Of a stretch of 44,915 nt of DNA, positions 1-6,269 are shown piece after piece. The position numbers and the translations under genes were made by a program. This stretch comes from Lutibacter sp. GTDB lineage: Bacteria; Bacteroidota; Bacteroidia; Flavobacteriales; Flavobacteriaceae. The notes under the pieces were generated by a model. It was given only the letters and a program-made list of their open reading frames with translations, made no database searches and was not told where the DNA came from. The DNA is taken from contig JAQVGD010000006.1 of assembly GCA_028696945.1 (NCBI GenBank), forward strand, positions 1-44,915. Direction: 5' to 3'. Position 1 is the first letter of the stretch, and each line of letters starts with the position of its first letter.

Positions 1-44
1 GTCAACCAAGAAACAGTATGACCCATTCGTCTTTGTTCTTTCAT
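1..44 (-). CDS. Probable IS200/IS605-type transposase, N-terminal fragment cut by window edge
   Basis: Only 14 complete codons are inside the window. The minus-strand reading from the ATG at 44-42 gives MKEQRRMGHTVSWL and runs off the left edge. The beginning (a basic stretch followed by G-H-T/S-V) resembles the start of Y1-type TnpA transposases of the IS200/IS605 family, in which an H-T-V segment begins the first beta strand. The catalytic HUH motif and tyrosine would lie outside the window, so this rests on a short similarity and on context: a small hairpin lies just upstream at 83-97, and the neighbouring helicase gene is cut off at exactly this place. A TATCTTTG box (minus strand, 56-49) lies four bases before the ATG. 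It could also be an unrelated short gene start. Confidence 0.5.
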   Translation of the reverse strand, partial: MKEQRRMGHTVSWL

Positions 45-82
45 AACTCAAAGATACAAAAGTGGGTAGCAACTGAAAGTCT

Positions 83-97
83 TGCACTAAAAGTGCA
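83..97. repeat. Subterminal hairpin, 6-bp perfect arms
   Basis: TGCACT (83-88) pairs with AGTGCA (92-97) around an AAA loop. It lies between the truncated helicase and the putative transposase start, where an IS200/IS605 left-end hairpin would be expected. Confidence 0.5.
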
Positions 98-106
98 TAG
101 TTTTAA

Positions 107-1069
107 CTAACGAATGAGACCAATAAACGCCAAATTGTCCACATCAATTCCCCTTGCGGAAACATCTGTTGATATTAAAATCTGCAGACTTCCATTTTTA
201 AATGCGCGCATCACTTTATCCCGTTCTTTTTGTTGCATATCACCTTCCAAAGCTTCAACAGAAAAACCTTCTTCTTTCAATTGTGCAGTTAAATTTTGTG
301 CGCCGGCTTTTGTTCTGCAAAAAATAATTCCCCTGTCCGTACTTCTTCTTTCCAATAGCCTTATAAGCAAATTAACTTTATCTTTTACTTCCGTTTTAAT
401 ATATTGATGGGTAATATTTACATTCACCAAATCCTTTTTGTTTACGGCCACTTTAGGCGTATTTGAGGCCATATAAGTTTTTATGATTTTAAGAATTTCT
501 TCTGGCATTGTTGCCGAAAATAACCATGTATTTCTTGAACCGCTTGTAAATTTTAAAATTCTGTTTAAATCCTGTTTAAAACCCATACTTAACATTTCAT
601 CGGCCTCATCCAATACGATGGTTGCTATTTTCTTCAAATCAACTTCTCCCCTTTCAATTAAATCCAACAATCTTCCTGGAGTAGCCACAATAATATGTGT
701 GGTTCTTTTTAAGGATTTCATTTGGATATCTATTTTTTCGCCACCGTAAACGCCTTCAACAAAAATTTTATCATCGGTATATTTTGTAAATTTAAACAGT
801 TGCTTTTTTATTTGCTGAACCAATTCTCTTGTTGGAGCCAATATTAAAGCTTGGGTATAAGGCAATGAACTATTGATATTATGTAATATTGGAAGTCCGA
901 AAGCAGCAGTTTTTCCTGTTCCAGTTTGTGCCAAACCAATAAAGTCTGTTTTAGTGTTCAGCAATATAGGAATCGTTTTCTCCTGAATTTCTGTAGGTAA
1001 TTTTATACCGAGTTCCTTTAATGCTTCTATATATTCCTTGCGGATTCCCAATGCTGAAAATGTAGCCAT
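107..1069 (-). pseudogene. DEAD-box RNA helicase, 3' end missing
   Basis: ATP-dependent RNA helicase of the RhlE/DeaD-like group, which unwinds structured RNA (ribosome assembly or cold adaptation in relatives). The 320 codons contain a Q motif (about 21-34), motif I AQTGTGKT (47-54), PTREL (79-83), TPGR (130-133), DEAD (154-157), SAT (185-187) and motif V TDVSARGID (301-309). It then ends abruptly in FIGLIR and a stop. Family members continue from the matching AF with a histidine-containing segment and motif VI (HRxGRxxR), which binds the ATP gamma-phosphate, and are usually 370-450 residues long. Without motif VI the protein should not hydrolyse ATP productively, so I call it a disrupted gene. 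The break coincides with the putative IS end at 1-116. It is transcribed away from the cold-shock gene in the same direction, and a TATCTTTG box lies at 1097-1090. Confidence 0.8.
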
Positions 1070-1089
1070 AATTTTATTTTTGAAAGGCG

Positions 1090-1097
1090 CAAAGATA
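1090..1097 (-). promoter_or_regulatory. -7 promoter box for the helicase gene
   Basis: On the minus strand this reads TATCTTTG, a perfect match to the Bacteroidota TAnnTTTG -7 element, 20 bases before the helicase ATG. No TTG -33 element at the usual 17-20 base spacing is visible. Confidence 0.5.
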
Positions 1098-1221
1098 CGC
1101 TTATTTATAAGGCTTTAATTATTTATTATTGCTTAACCAAAATGTATATTGAAGGGTTTGATTTAGTGCAAAAAAAAAAATTCAACAAAAGATAAAATTC
1201 AAATTATTAAAAATAAATCGT

Positions 1222-1249
1222 AAAAAAAGCCGCTTAATAAGCAGCTTTT
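1222..1249 (-). terminator. Rho-independent terminator after the cold-shock gene
   Basis: Imperfect hairpin with AAAAGC (1225-1230) pairing with GCTTTT (1244-1249) and GCTT (1232-1235) with AAGC (1239-1242), with one C-A mismatch. On the minus strand it is followed by a run of T. It begins about 20 bases after the stop of the cold-shock-domain gene and separates it from the helicase. Confidence 0.7.
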
Positions 1250-1267
1250 AATTCAAATTATATTTTT

Positions 1268-1708
1268 TTAAATCTTTTTTACTCGTACGGCATTCATTCC
1301 TTTTAATCCTCGTTCAAGCTCAAAACTAACTTTATCATTTTCTTTTATTTCCTCTAAAATTCCACTAACATGCACAAAATATTTTTCTTGCGACAGGCTT
1401 TCTATAATAAAACCAAATCCTTTTGAGGAATCAAAAAAGGAAACTTTCCCCTGTTTTTCTGCAACTTCTTCTTCTCCTCTGTCTTCCTTTTTAGGAATTC
1501 CAATTTCAATAGATGAAGCATCTACTTTTATTTTTCTCGATGGATCCATTGGTGTATCTGTAAGCTGTCCAAATTCATCAACATAAATAAACTCACTCTC
1601 CTGTCCACCAGCTTTGCGTTCTTCTTTTTTGAGAAGTTTATCTTGTTTCTTTTTTAAACGCTTCTTTTCTCTTTCTTTTTTACCAAAGGTTTCTTGCGAT
1701 CCAGCCAT
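1268..1708 (-). CDS. Cold-shock-domain protein with basic N-terminal extension
   Basis: Single-stranded nucleic-acid-binding protein, probably an RNA chaperone. The C-terminal part (about 85-146) is a cold-shock domain with RNP1 KGFGFI (96-101) and RNP2 YFVHVS (110-115). The first 33 residues are extremely rich in Lys and Glu (GKKEREKKRLKKKQDKLLKK) and probably form a charged helix that adds RNA affinity. Residues 37-82 form a linker. The length (146) is about twice that of classical CspA and matches the extended cold-shock proteins of Flavobacteriia, which often sit beside a DEAD-box helicase as here. The start at 1708 is the only ATG that keeps the basic segment. Its own terminator lies at 1222-1249. 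A promoter box at 1909-1902 would give it a leader of about 190 bases. Confidence 0.9.
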   Translation of the reverse strand: MAGSQETFGKKEREKKRLKKKQDKLLKKEERKAGGQESEFIYVDEFGQLTDTPMDPSRKIKVDASSIEIGIPKKEDRGEEEVAEKQGKVSFFDSSKGFGFIIESLSQEKYFVHVSGILEEIKENDKVSFELERGLKGMNAVRVKKI

Positions 1709-1901
1709 TAATTATTTTAATATTATAGTTTATTGTTAAACCTGTTTTCCCCCAAACAGCTAAGGTTGTCATTTAGATTTAAAACGGAAGAATGCAAAGT
1801 GAAAATTTTTAAGATTAATTTATACAATGATTTATCCAGTTATTGCAATGACCCATTATTGTAAAGTTAAATATAGCCATTTAATTTTACAGAAACTTTT
1901 G

Positions 1902-1909
1902 CAAATATA
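1902..1909 (-). promoter_or_regulatory. Possible -7 box for the cold-shock gene (long leader)
   Basis: The minus strand reads TATATTTG, matching TAnnTTTG. If used, transcription would start near 1896 and leave a 5' leader of about 190 bases before the ATG at 1708. No clear -33 TTG is seen at the proper distance. The rest of 1709-2137 is AT-rich, with no ORF or other feature I can support. Confidence 0.3.
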
Positions 1910-2127
1910 ACGTTTTCATTCCAATTTTAACGAAATTTTTTGTTAATTTAATTTTGAGTTTCAACGAATTATATGGACTTCCCCAATTCTCTGATTGCAT
2001 TCGCAATTCAATTTTCGGAAAATAATTGTTAAAAAACAACAATTTATTGCCTTAAATAAATTTAAAAGTATGAAGAATAAAATTGGATTTTTTATACCTT
2101 TTTATTAAATAACCTTTTATAAAATAC

Positions 2128-2135
2128 TATTTTTG
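2128..2135 (+). promoter_or_regulatory. -7 box abutting the glycosyltransferase start
   Basis: TATTTTTG matches TAnnTTTG. It ends at 2135, two bases before the first ATG (2138) and eight before the second (2144), which predicts a leaderless mRNA. No -33 TTG was found at the usual distance. Confidence 0.4.
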
Positions 2136-2137
2136 AA

Positions 2138-3379
2138 ATGAATATGAAAAATCTTTTAATTATAGGATTTGTTTGGCCAGAACCAAACTCAACAGCCGCC
2201 GGAAGCAGAATGCTGCAATTGATCAACTTTTTTCAGAAAAAGAATTTTACCATTACTTTTGTTTGTACTGCCACAAAAACAGAGACTTCTTTTGACTTTA
2301 AGAAATTAAATATCCAAACGTTTGAAATATTGCTAAATGACTCAAGTTTTAACAATTTGGCGAAGAAATTAAATCCCAACGTTGTTTTATTTGACCGGTT
2401 TTTTACCGAAGAACAATTTGGATGGAGAATTGCTGAAAATTGCCCAGATGCTATAAGGATTTTGGATACAGAAGATCTGCATTTTTTGAGACATGCTAGA
2501 AAAATCGCCTCTCAAAATAATGAAACAGTTACTTTAAATCATTTAAAAAATGATTTGGCAAAACGAGAAATTGCCAGTATTTACCGATGTGATTTAACGC
2601 TTATTATTTCAAAATATGAAATGAAATTGTTAAAAAAGACTTTCAATATTGATAAATCATTATTGCATTATGTGCCTTTTTTATTGAACAACATAAATTT
2701 AGAAACCTTTCATTCCTACCCTTCTTTTCTGAATCGAAATCATTTTATTTCTATCGGAAATTTTAAGCACGAGCCTAATTGGAATTCTGTTCAATATTTA
2801 AAAACAGCTATATGGCCAATAATTCAGGGAAAATTACCAGAAGCCAAATTGCATGTTTATGGTGCTTATACAACAGAAAAAGTATTACAATTACAAAATA
2901 AAAAGGAGGGGTTTATCATAAAGGGCTGGGCTAAAAGTGCTGAAGAAGTTTTTATGAATTCCCGAGTTTGTTTGGCGCCGCTTCAGTTTGGGGCTGGTTT
3001 AAAAGGAAAACTTATTGATGCAATGCAGTATGGAACACCAAGTATTACAACCAGAATTGGGGCTGAGGCGATGCATCATAAATTGCCTTGGAATGGTTTT
3101 ATTGAAGATGACCCCATAAAATTTGCTTTAAAATCGGTTGAATTATACTCCAATAAAGACTTATGGGAAAAGTCACAAAAAAATGGAATTAAAATCATTA
3201 ATACCTGTTATTCAAAAGAAAAATATGAGAGAAAACTGCTAAATAAAATTGATGACATTCAAAAAAATACCAAAAAACACAGATTAAAAAACTTTATAGG
3301 ATCTATATTCCTTCATCACACAATACAAAGCACAAAATATCTGTCGAGATGGATTGAAGAAAAAAACAAACCAACATAA
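2138..3379 (+). CDS. Glycosyltransferase, family 4-like (GT-B fold)
   Basis: Cytoplasmic nucleotide-sugar-dependent glycosyltransferase, acceptor unknown. The N-terminal half starts with a Rossmann strand (NLLIIGFVWPEPNSTAAGSRM, about 5-25), typical of the N-domain. The C-terminal half has FISIGNFKHEPNWNS (about 206-220), a strand ending in KLHVYG, and the donor-site segment APLQFGAGLKGKLIDAMQYG (about 281-300), where GT-B enzymes hold the nucleotide-sugar. There is no signal peptide or membrane segment. It stands alone, convergent with the thioesterase gene 20 bases away, so context gives no pathway. A TATTTTTG box (2128-2135) ends two bases before this ATG. Transcription would then start inside the first codons, and the second in-frame ATG at 2144 may be the real, leaderless start. 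Confidence 0.8.
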   Translation: MNMKNLLIIGFVWPEPNSTAAGSRMLQLINFFQKKNFTITFVCTATKTETSFDFKKLNIQTFEILLNDSSFNNLAKKLNPNVVLFDRFFTEEQFGWRIAENCPDAIRILDTEDLHFLRHARKIASQNNETVTLNHLKNDLAKREIASIYRCDLTLIISKYEMKLLKKTFNIDKSLLHYVPFLLNNINLETFHSYPSFLNRNHFISIGNFKHEPNWNSVQYLKTAIWPIIQGKLPEAKLHVYGAYTTEKVLQLQNKKEGFIIKGWAKSAEEVFMNSRVCLAPLQFGAGLKGKLIDAMQYGTPSITTRIGAEAMHHKLPWNGFIEDDPIKFALKSVELYSNKDLWEKSQKNGIKIINTCYSKEKYERKLLNKIDDIQKNTKKHRLKNFIGSIFLHHTIQSTKYLSRWIEEKNKPT

Positions 3380-3399
3380 ATCAAAAACTAACTATTAAT

Positions 3400-3801
3400 T
3401 TACGCTTTATTAGAGAGAAGCAAGTTCATTATTTCTGAAGGAACTTTAACTGGTTTCATGGACTTTTTATCGAGTAAACACCAAATTGTTTTTGCTTTGG
3501 CCAATAACTTATCATCCTTTTTAATTTCAACAAAACGTTCTGATTTTACACCATAAGAATCTCCAATATAGGTGATTACCGTAATAACATCATTCAAAAC
3601 TGCTGGCAAAAAATAGTCGATTTCATGCCTTATGACTACCCAAACATATTTATCATCTATGGCAGTATTGCTAAGTTTACTCCAGTGTTTTTGAGCCGCA
3701 TTTTGCACCCAATGCAAATAAGTTACATTATTTACGTGATTTAAAGTATCAATGTCATTTTCAGAAATAATTAAGGTATATGAGAAGCGGTTATTATTCA
3801 T
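3400..3801 (-). CDS. Acyl-CoA thioesterase, 4HBT hotdog family (YbgC/FadM-like)
   Basis: Probable cytoplasmic enzyme hydrolysing the thioester bond of acyl-CoA or acyl-ACP. The 133 residues are the normal length for single-hotdog thioesterases. Residues about 14-30 (ENDIDTLNHVNNVTYLHWV) carry the family's DxxxHVNNxxYLxW motif at the start of the hotdog helix. A long central helix (NAAQKHWSKL) and strands with VIRHEIDYFLPAVLND follow, matching the part of the family that lines the tunnel. The substrate cannot be told from sequence. It is a single-gene unit, convergent with the glycosyltransferase, and upstream of it begins the long noncoding region. Confidence 0.85.
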   Translation of the reverse strand: MNNNRFSYTLIISENDIDTLNHVNNVTYLHWVQNAAQKHWSKLSNTAIDDKYVWVVIRHEIDYFLPAVLNDVITVITYIGDSYGVKSERFVEIKKDDKLLAKAKTIWCLLDKKSMKPVKVPSEIMNLLLSNKA

Positions 3802-3980
3802 TGTATAATTTTTTAAAACCCTTAAAATTAACAGATTTCTATCAATATTTAAAGACTAATTAGTCCTGAAATTAATTGAGAAAATAATTGGAATTATAAA
3901 TGTTATATTTTACATTTACAGCAGCAAAAAAATGTTCAAGAATTTTTAATCTTATCTTAAGAACGGATAAAAAAAATTTA

Positions 3981-4046
3981 CAGTCGTGATACTTACTTTA
4001 AAAAAATTTCGTGGGGACGACAGTTTTTTTGAGATTTTTACGACTG
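3981..4046. ncRNA. Palindromic element 1 (putative structured RNA or DNA hairpin)
   Basis: Outer arms CAGTCGT (3981-3987) and ACGACTG (4040-4046) are perfect complements. The exact centre holds TCGT, GGGG, ACGA (4009-4020), a 4-bp stem with a GGGG loop. On the plus strand the 3' arm is followed by TTTTT, as in an intrinsic terminator. On the minus strand the other arm is followed after a few bases by a longer T run. Two related elements follow downstream. Strand and nature (RNA or DNA) are undecided. Confidence 0.55.
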
Positions 4047-4072
4047 TTTTTAAAAAATGAAATTTTAAAAGG

Positions 4073-4141
4073 CAGTTGTAACATCTATATCTTTTTTATA
4101 CTACCGTTGTGGGGACGACAATTAAAAGATAGTTACAACTG
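4073..4141. ncRNA. Palindromic element 2, longest arms of the family
   Basis: CAGTTGTAAC (4073-4082) pairs perfectly with GTTACAACTG (4132-4141), extended after a three-base bulge by TATC with GATA. The centre is GTTGT, GGGG, ACGAC (4106-4119), pairing with one G-U. The plus-strand 3' arm runs straight into eight T residues, giving a terminator-like end. Compared with element 1, the arms differ but stay complementary. Confidence 0.55.
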
Positions 4142-4413
4142 TTTTTTTTATTATGGGTCATCAGTTTTTTTTACGTTATAATGTAATACAACGCTTTTTT
4201 GGAGTAATCAAACTTCCAGTGCTATTTCTAAATTTGAAATATGGTGTTAATGTATTTATGTAGATACGATTTAATTTAGCACATTTTCTTATGACAGTAT
4301 TTTTTTTAGTTAAAATCATAATTCAAAAATTTTCAGTTCCTATTTTATAACATTACTGTGTAAATTATTTTCAGACCAGTTTGGATTTGTTTCTTTATAA
4401 GTTTTTAAAAATA

Positions 4414-4482
4414 CAGCCGCAATATTTATCTTCCAGTTACCGTTGTGGGAAAGGTGGCTTTTTGATAAACGTGTTGCGGCTG
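4414..4482. ncRNA. Palindromic element 3
   Basis: CAGCCGCAA (4414-4422) pairs with TTGCGGCTG (4474-4482), extended by TTTATC with GATAAA. The centre shares ACCGTTGTGGG with element 2 but then diverges (AAAGGTGGC). Length is 69, as in element 2. There is no immediate T run on the plus strand; on the minus strand the arm is followed by TATTTTT. Confidence 0.5.
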
Positions 4483-4502
4483 ACTTTAGTTTTAACTATA
4501 AA

Positions 4503-4545
4503 TTTATCTGATTTAAACAAATTAAATTGCTTAAAATCAGATAAA
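4503..4545. repeat. Perfect 12-bp inverted repeat
   Basis: TTTATCTGATTT (4503-4514) and AAATCAGATAAA (4534-4545) are exact reverse complements with a 19-base spacer. It lies between palindromic elements 3 and 4. It could be a hairpin or an operator-like site. Confidence 0.5.
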
Positions 4546-4548
4546 AAT

Positions 4549-4609
4549 ATAGCAATTAGATACTTCAAAAGCGTGGGGTTTTTAATTCCGCTTTGAAATG
4601 TACTGCTAT
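4549..4609. repeat. Palindromic element 4 (weaker member)
   Basis: ATAGCA (4549-4554) pairs with TGCTAT (4604-4609). Inside, AAAGCG (4568-4573) pairs with CGCTTT (4589-4594). The inner loop begins TGGGG, recalling the GTGGGG centre of elements 1 and 2, but the arms are shorter and less regular. Confidence 0.35.
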
Positions 4610-4726
4610 TGAACATAACAGTTAGAGAAATAATTATTAATACTATTAATAATATTGAACTCATGTTTTTGGGGTTTTGGAGTTTGGGTTGATTATTTAT
4701 TCTACACTATTTTTTAATTAAAAAAA

Positions 4727-4818
4727 GAGGCAGTATCAAGGTTCTTACTAACCATCTATCTTCGTAAAAGCATTTTCGGATTGCTTTTTTAAGTATGTGA
4801 TTACAGTGACACTACCTC
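4727..4818 (-). terminator. Large hairpin downstream of marR, terminator-like on the minus strand
   Basis: GAGGCAGTATCA (4727-4738) pairs at 10 of 12 positions with TGACACTACCTC (4807-4818). An inner hairpin joins AAAAGCA with TGCTTTT near 4768-4790. On the minus strand the structure is followed directly by a T run, so it could end marR transcripts that read through the TTACT array. The size (92 bp) is unusual for a plain terminator. Confidence 0.4.
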
Positions 4819-4862
4819 TAGGAAATTAGTTTACATCTTCATAAATTCTTTCGGGTTTAATG

Positions 4863-4970
4863 ATTCTTACTTTTTTCTTACTAATCAATTAATTTCTTAC
4901 TATTAATTTTTACTGCTTACTATTTAATTAATTCTTACTAGGTAATTAATTTTTACTATTAATATAGGTT
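4863..4970. repeat. Degenerate TTACT / TTAATTAA repeat array
   Basis: Six occurrences of (C or T)TTACT, several as TTCTTACTA, alternate with AATTAAT-type segments at spacings of about 10-22 bases. The array lies just downstream (3') of the marR gene. A single TTCTTACTAACC also occurs at about 4741. Confidence 0.5.
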
Positions 4971-5035
4971 TCTTTATAAGTTAATCAGTTGGGGTACGGC
5001 TAATTAATTTGTAAATAACCAATTTCGGGGTTGAT

Positions 5036-5482
5036 TTATTTATTTCTAATTTTTTCCAATAATTTGTTCAGCGTCATAACTTCATCTTCTGTTAAACCTT
5101 CTATGATATCATTTTTAAATTCTGAATGAACATCATCAATTTCAGCCAACAAATTTAAACCTTTCTCTGTGATTCTAATTTCAACCATCCTCCTATTCTC
5201 TTCACTTTGAATTCTACTTATCAAACCTTTTAATCGTAATTTTTCAACCAAACGGGTTGTATTGCTATTTTTACTTACCATTTCGGCCTGCAATGTTAAA
5301 AGGTTTGCTGGTTCTCCTTTCAATTCTCTTAAAGAACGTAAAACTTGATATTGTTGAATGGATAAAGCATATTGTTTTAAATGATCTGAAAACTTTTCAT
5401 TCATCCAATTACCTGTATGCAATATATTCTCAATTGTATAATCAGGTAAGCTTAACGCATCCTTTTTATCATCTTTATTCAA
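5036..5482 (-). CDS. MarR-family transcriptional regulator
   Basis: Winged-helix DNA-binding regulator, probably a dimer. The 148 residues have the normal family layout: helices that form the dimer interface (about 14-40, ENILHTGNWMNEKFSDHL), a helix-turn-helix (about 60-90, LLTLQAEMVSKNSNTTRLVEKLRLKGL), the wing with RIQSEENRRMVEIRITEKG (about 91-109) and a C-terminal dimer helix. The DxR of many MarR wings is here E-N-R-R. The start is a TTG at 5482-5480; no ATG exists between it and the in-frame stop upstream. A good promoter (TACATTTG at 5534-5527) lies upstream. There is no adjacent target gene on either side: it is flanked by noncoding DNA, so the regulon is unknown. The leader carries a motif shared with palindromic element 2. 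Confidence 0.85.
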   Translation of the reverse strand: MNKDDKKDALSLPDYTIENILHTGNWMNEKFSDHLKQYALSIQQYQVLRSLRELKGEPANLLTLQAEMVSKNSNTTRLVEKLRLKGLISRIQSEENRRMVEIRITEKGLNLLAEIDDVHSEFKNDIIEGLTEDEVMTLNKLLEKIRNK

Positions 5483-5485
5483 CTT

Positions 5486-5516
5486 CGGGGGGACAACAAT
5501 TATCTATACTACTATT
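5486..5516 (-). promoter_or_regulatory. marR leader with shared GGGGAC motif and possible operator
   Basis: Plus-strand GGGGACAACAATTA (5487-5500) matches GGGGACGACAATTA of element 2 (4111-4124) at 13 of 14 positions. Overlapping it, ACAAT at about 5494 and ATTGT at about 5512 form the ends of an imperfect dyad between the promoter and the start codon. This is a plausible place for autoregulation, which is common in MarR proteins. Confidence 0.35.
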
Positions 5517-5526
5517 GTATATACAT

Positions 5527-5557
5527 CAAATGTATGTACAAATATTAAAACAAACAA
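5527..5557 (-). promoter_or_regulatory. marR promoter
   Basis: Minus strand: -7 box TACATTTG (5534-5527). Two TTTG -33 candidates lie 16 and 20 bases upstream within the plus-strand segment CAAACAAA (5551-5558). Transcription would start near 5521, leaving a leader of about 40 bases. Confidence 0.6.
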
Positions 5558-5995
5558 ATCTTTTTCTTAAAAACTTTCAAATAGTTTTAAAAGAGCATGA
5601 TAAAAAAACAGCATTATTCTATAAAAACAAGAAGTAGATTGGGTTTCAATTAAGCTGTTCTTCTACAAAAATCCCTTTGTTTATGCAGTATTCTACTAAA
5701 CTTGAATACTTTTAAATAAAATAATTTAATCTTATGATTTTTTCCTTTTTCAAGAAGATAAAATGAAGAATTTTTTATAAATAAGTATTGAAAATTGTTG
5801 ATTGGTTTGCTTAATTCTCGTATAAATCGCTAATAATTAGTCCCTACTCCCACTCCATTTCAGCAATTTAGGCATCAAATTTATCATATATTAAAACAAA
5901 ACGGATAACGATTTAATATTTTAATTTATTGTTGTCCGATAAAAATTCATAAAAAATGATTTATCTCAATCTAAATGGGACTTTATAAACAGGTC

Positions 5996-6096
5996 GCCCG
6001 ATGGGGCTTGATTTACATAAAAATCTATTTTTCTACAAATAGGTTGTCCCTCTGGGACTGAAACTGCTCCGTAGGAGCTAAATGTTTGTAGAAAAA
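5996..6096. repeat. Interspersed-repeat-like element with three small-loop hairpins
   Basis: TTTTTCTACAAA (6028-6039) and TTTGTAGAAAAA (6085-6096) form perfect 12-bp outer arms. Between them stand two hairpins with 3-base loops: GTCCC/GGGAC (6046-6058) and GCTCC/GGAGC (6066-6078). A third short hairpin, GCCC/GGGC (5996-6007), precedes the outer arm. The layout is that of a repeated intergenic element of the kind commonly scattered through Flavobacteriia. It could fold as a junction RNA. Confidence 0.6.
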
Positions 6097-6188
6097 TAAA
6101 ACGAGCATAACAAATTTTGATACACAGCAGAATGATTAATGGCGAACAGCATCTGTACCAATAAAAAATAAAATATAAACAGATGAAA
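6094..6188. repeat. 95-bp direct repeat, copy A
   Basis: Begins AAATAAAACGAGCATAAC and ends ATAAACAGATGAAA. It is nearly identical to copy B at 6270-6365, with two substitutions and one inserted A. Each copy ends in an inverted repeat: CATCTGT (6150-6156) with ACAGATG (6179-6185). Confidence 0.85.
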
Positions 6189-6269
6189 CGCCTACAACAG
6201 AATCATCTAACAGAAAAAAGAAAGATGCTAAGCGTTCCATTTGACAAATAAAAAACAATAAAAAACAGC

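Larger units (their letters stand above)
1..116 (-). mobile_element. Left end of a putative IS200/IS605-like insertion
   Basis: Reading on the minus strand, the helicase coding sequence loses family similarity at about 125-115. It is followed by a perfect hairpin (TGCACT and AGTGCA with an AAA loop, 83-97), a TATCTTTG promoter box and the start of a transposase-like ORF. Elements of this family have no terminal inverted repeats but carry subterminal hairpins, which fits. The exact insertion point cannot be fixed from one end. The right end lies outside the window. Confidence 0.45.
3802..5035. other. 1.2-kb noncoding region rich in imperfect palindromes
   Basis: No ORF here looks like a real gene. 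The stretch holds at least six hairpin-forming segments, listed separately (3981-4046, 4073-4141, 4414-4482, 4503-4545, 4549-4609, 4727-4818), and an array of TTACT-containing AT repeats (4863-4970). Base composition is even more AT-rich than the surroundings outside the hairpins. Confidence 0.7.

Noticed and set aside
3981-4609. Integron attC array
   Set aside because: The elements lack the RYYYAAC and GTTRRRY ends of attC sites, the centre rather than the ends is conserved, and there are no cassette genes or integrase.
4437-4664. 75-codon minus-strand ORF starting MSSILLIVLIIISLTVMF, a possible small membrane protein
   Set aside because: It runs through palindromic elements 3 and 4 and the perfect inverted repeat, whose pairing explains the bases better; it has no promoter box and no family similarity after residue 20.
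5257-5637. 126-codon plus-strand ORF over the marR gene
   Set aside because: It is antisense to a clear MarR coding sequence and ends in AT-rich noncoding DNA.
5646-5711. 20-codon minus-strand peptide LVEYCINKGIFVEEQLN before a stop, possibly a gene remnant
   Set aside because: Too short to assign; stops lie just upstream in the same frame and I cannot link it to a family.
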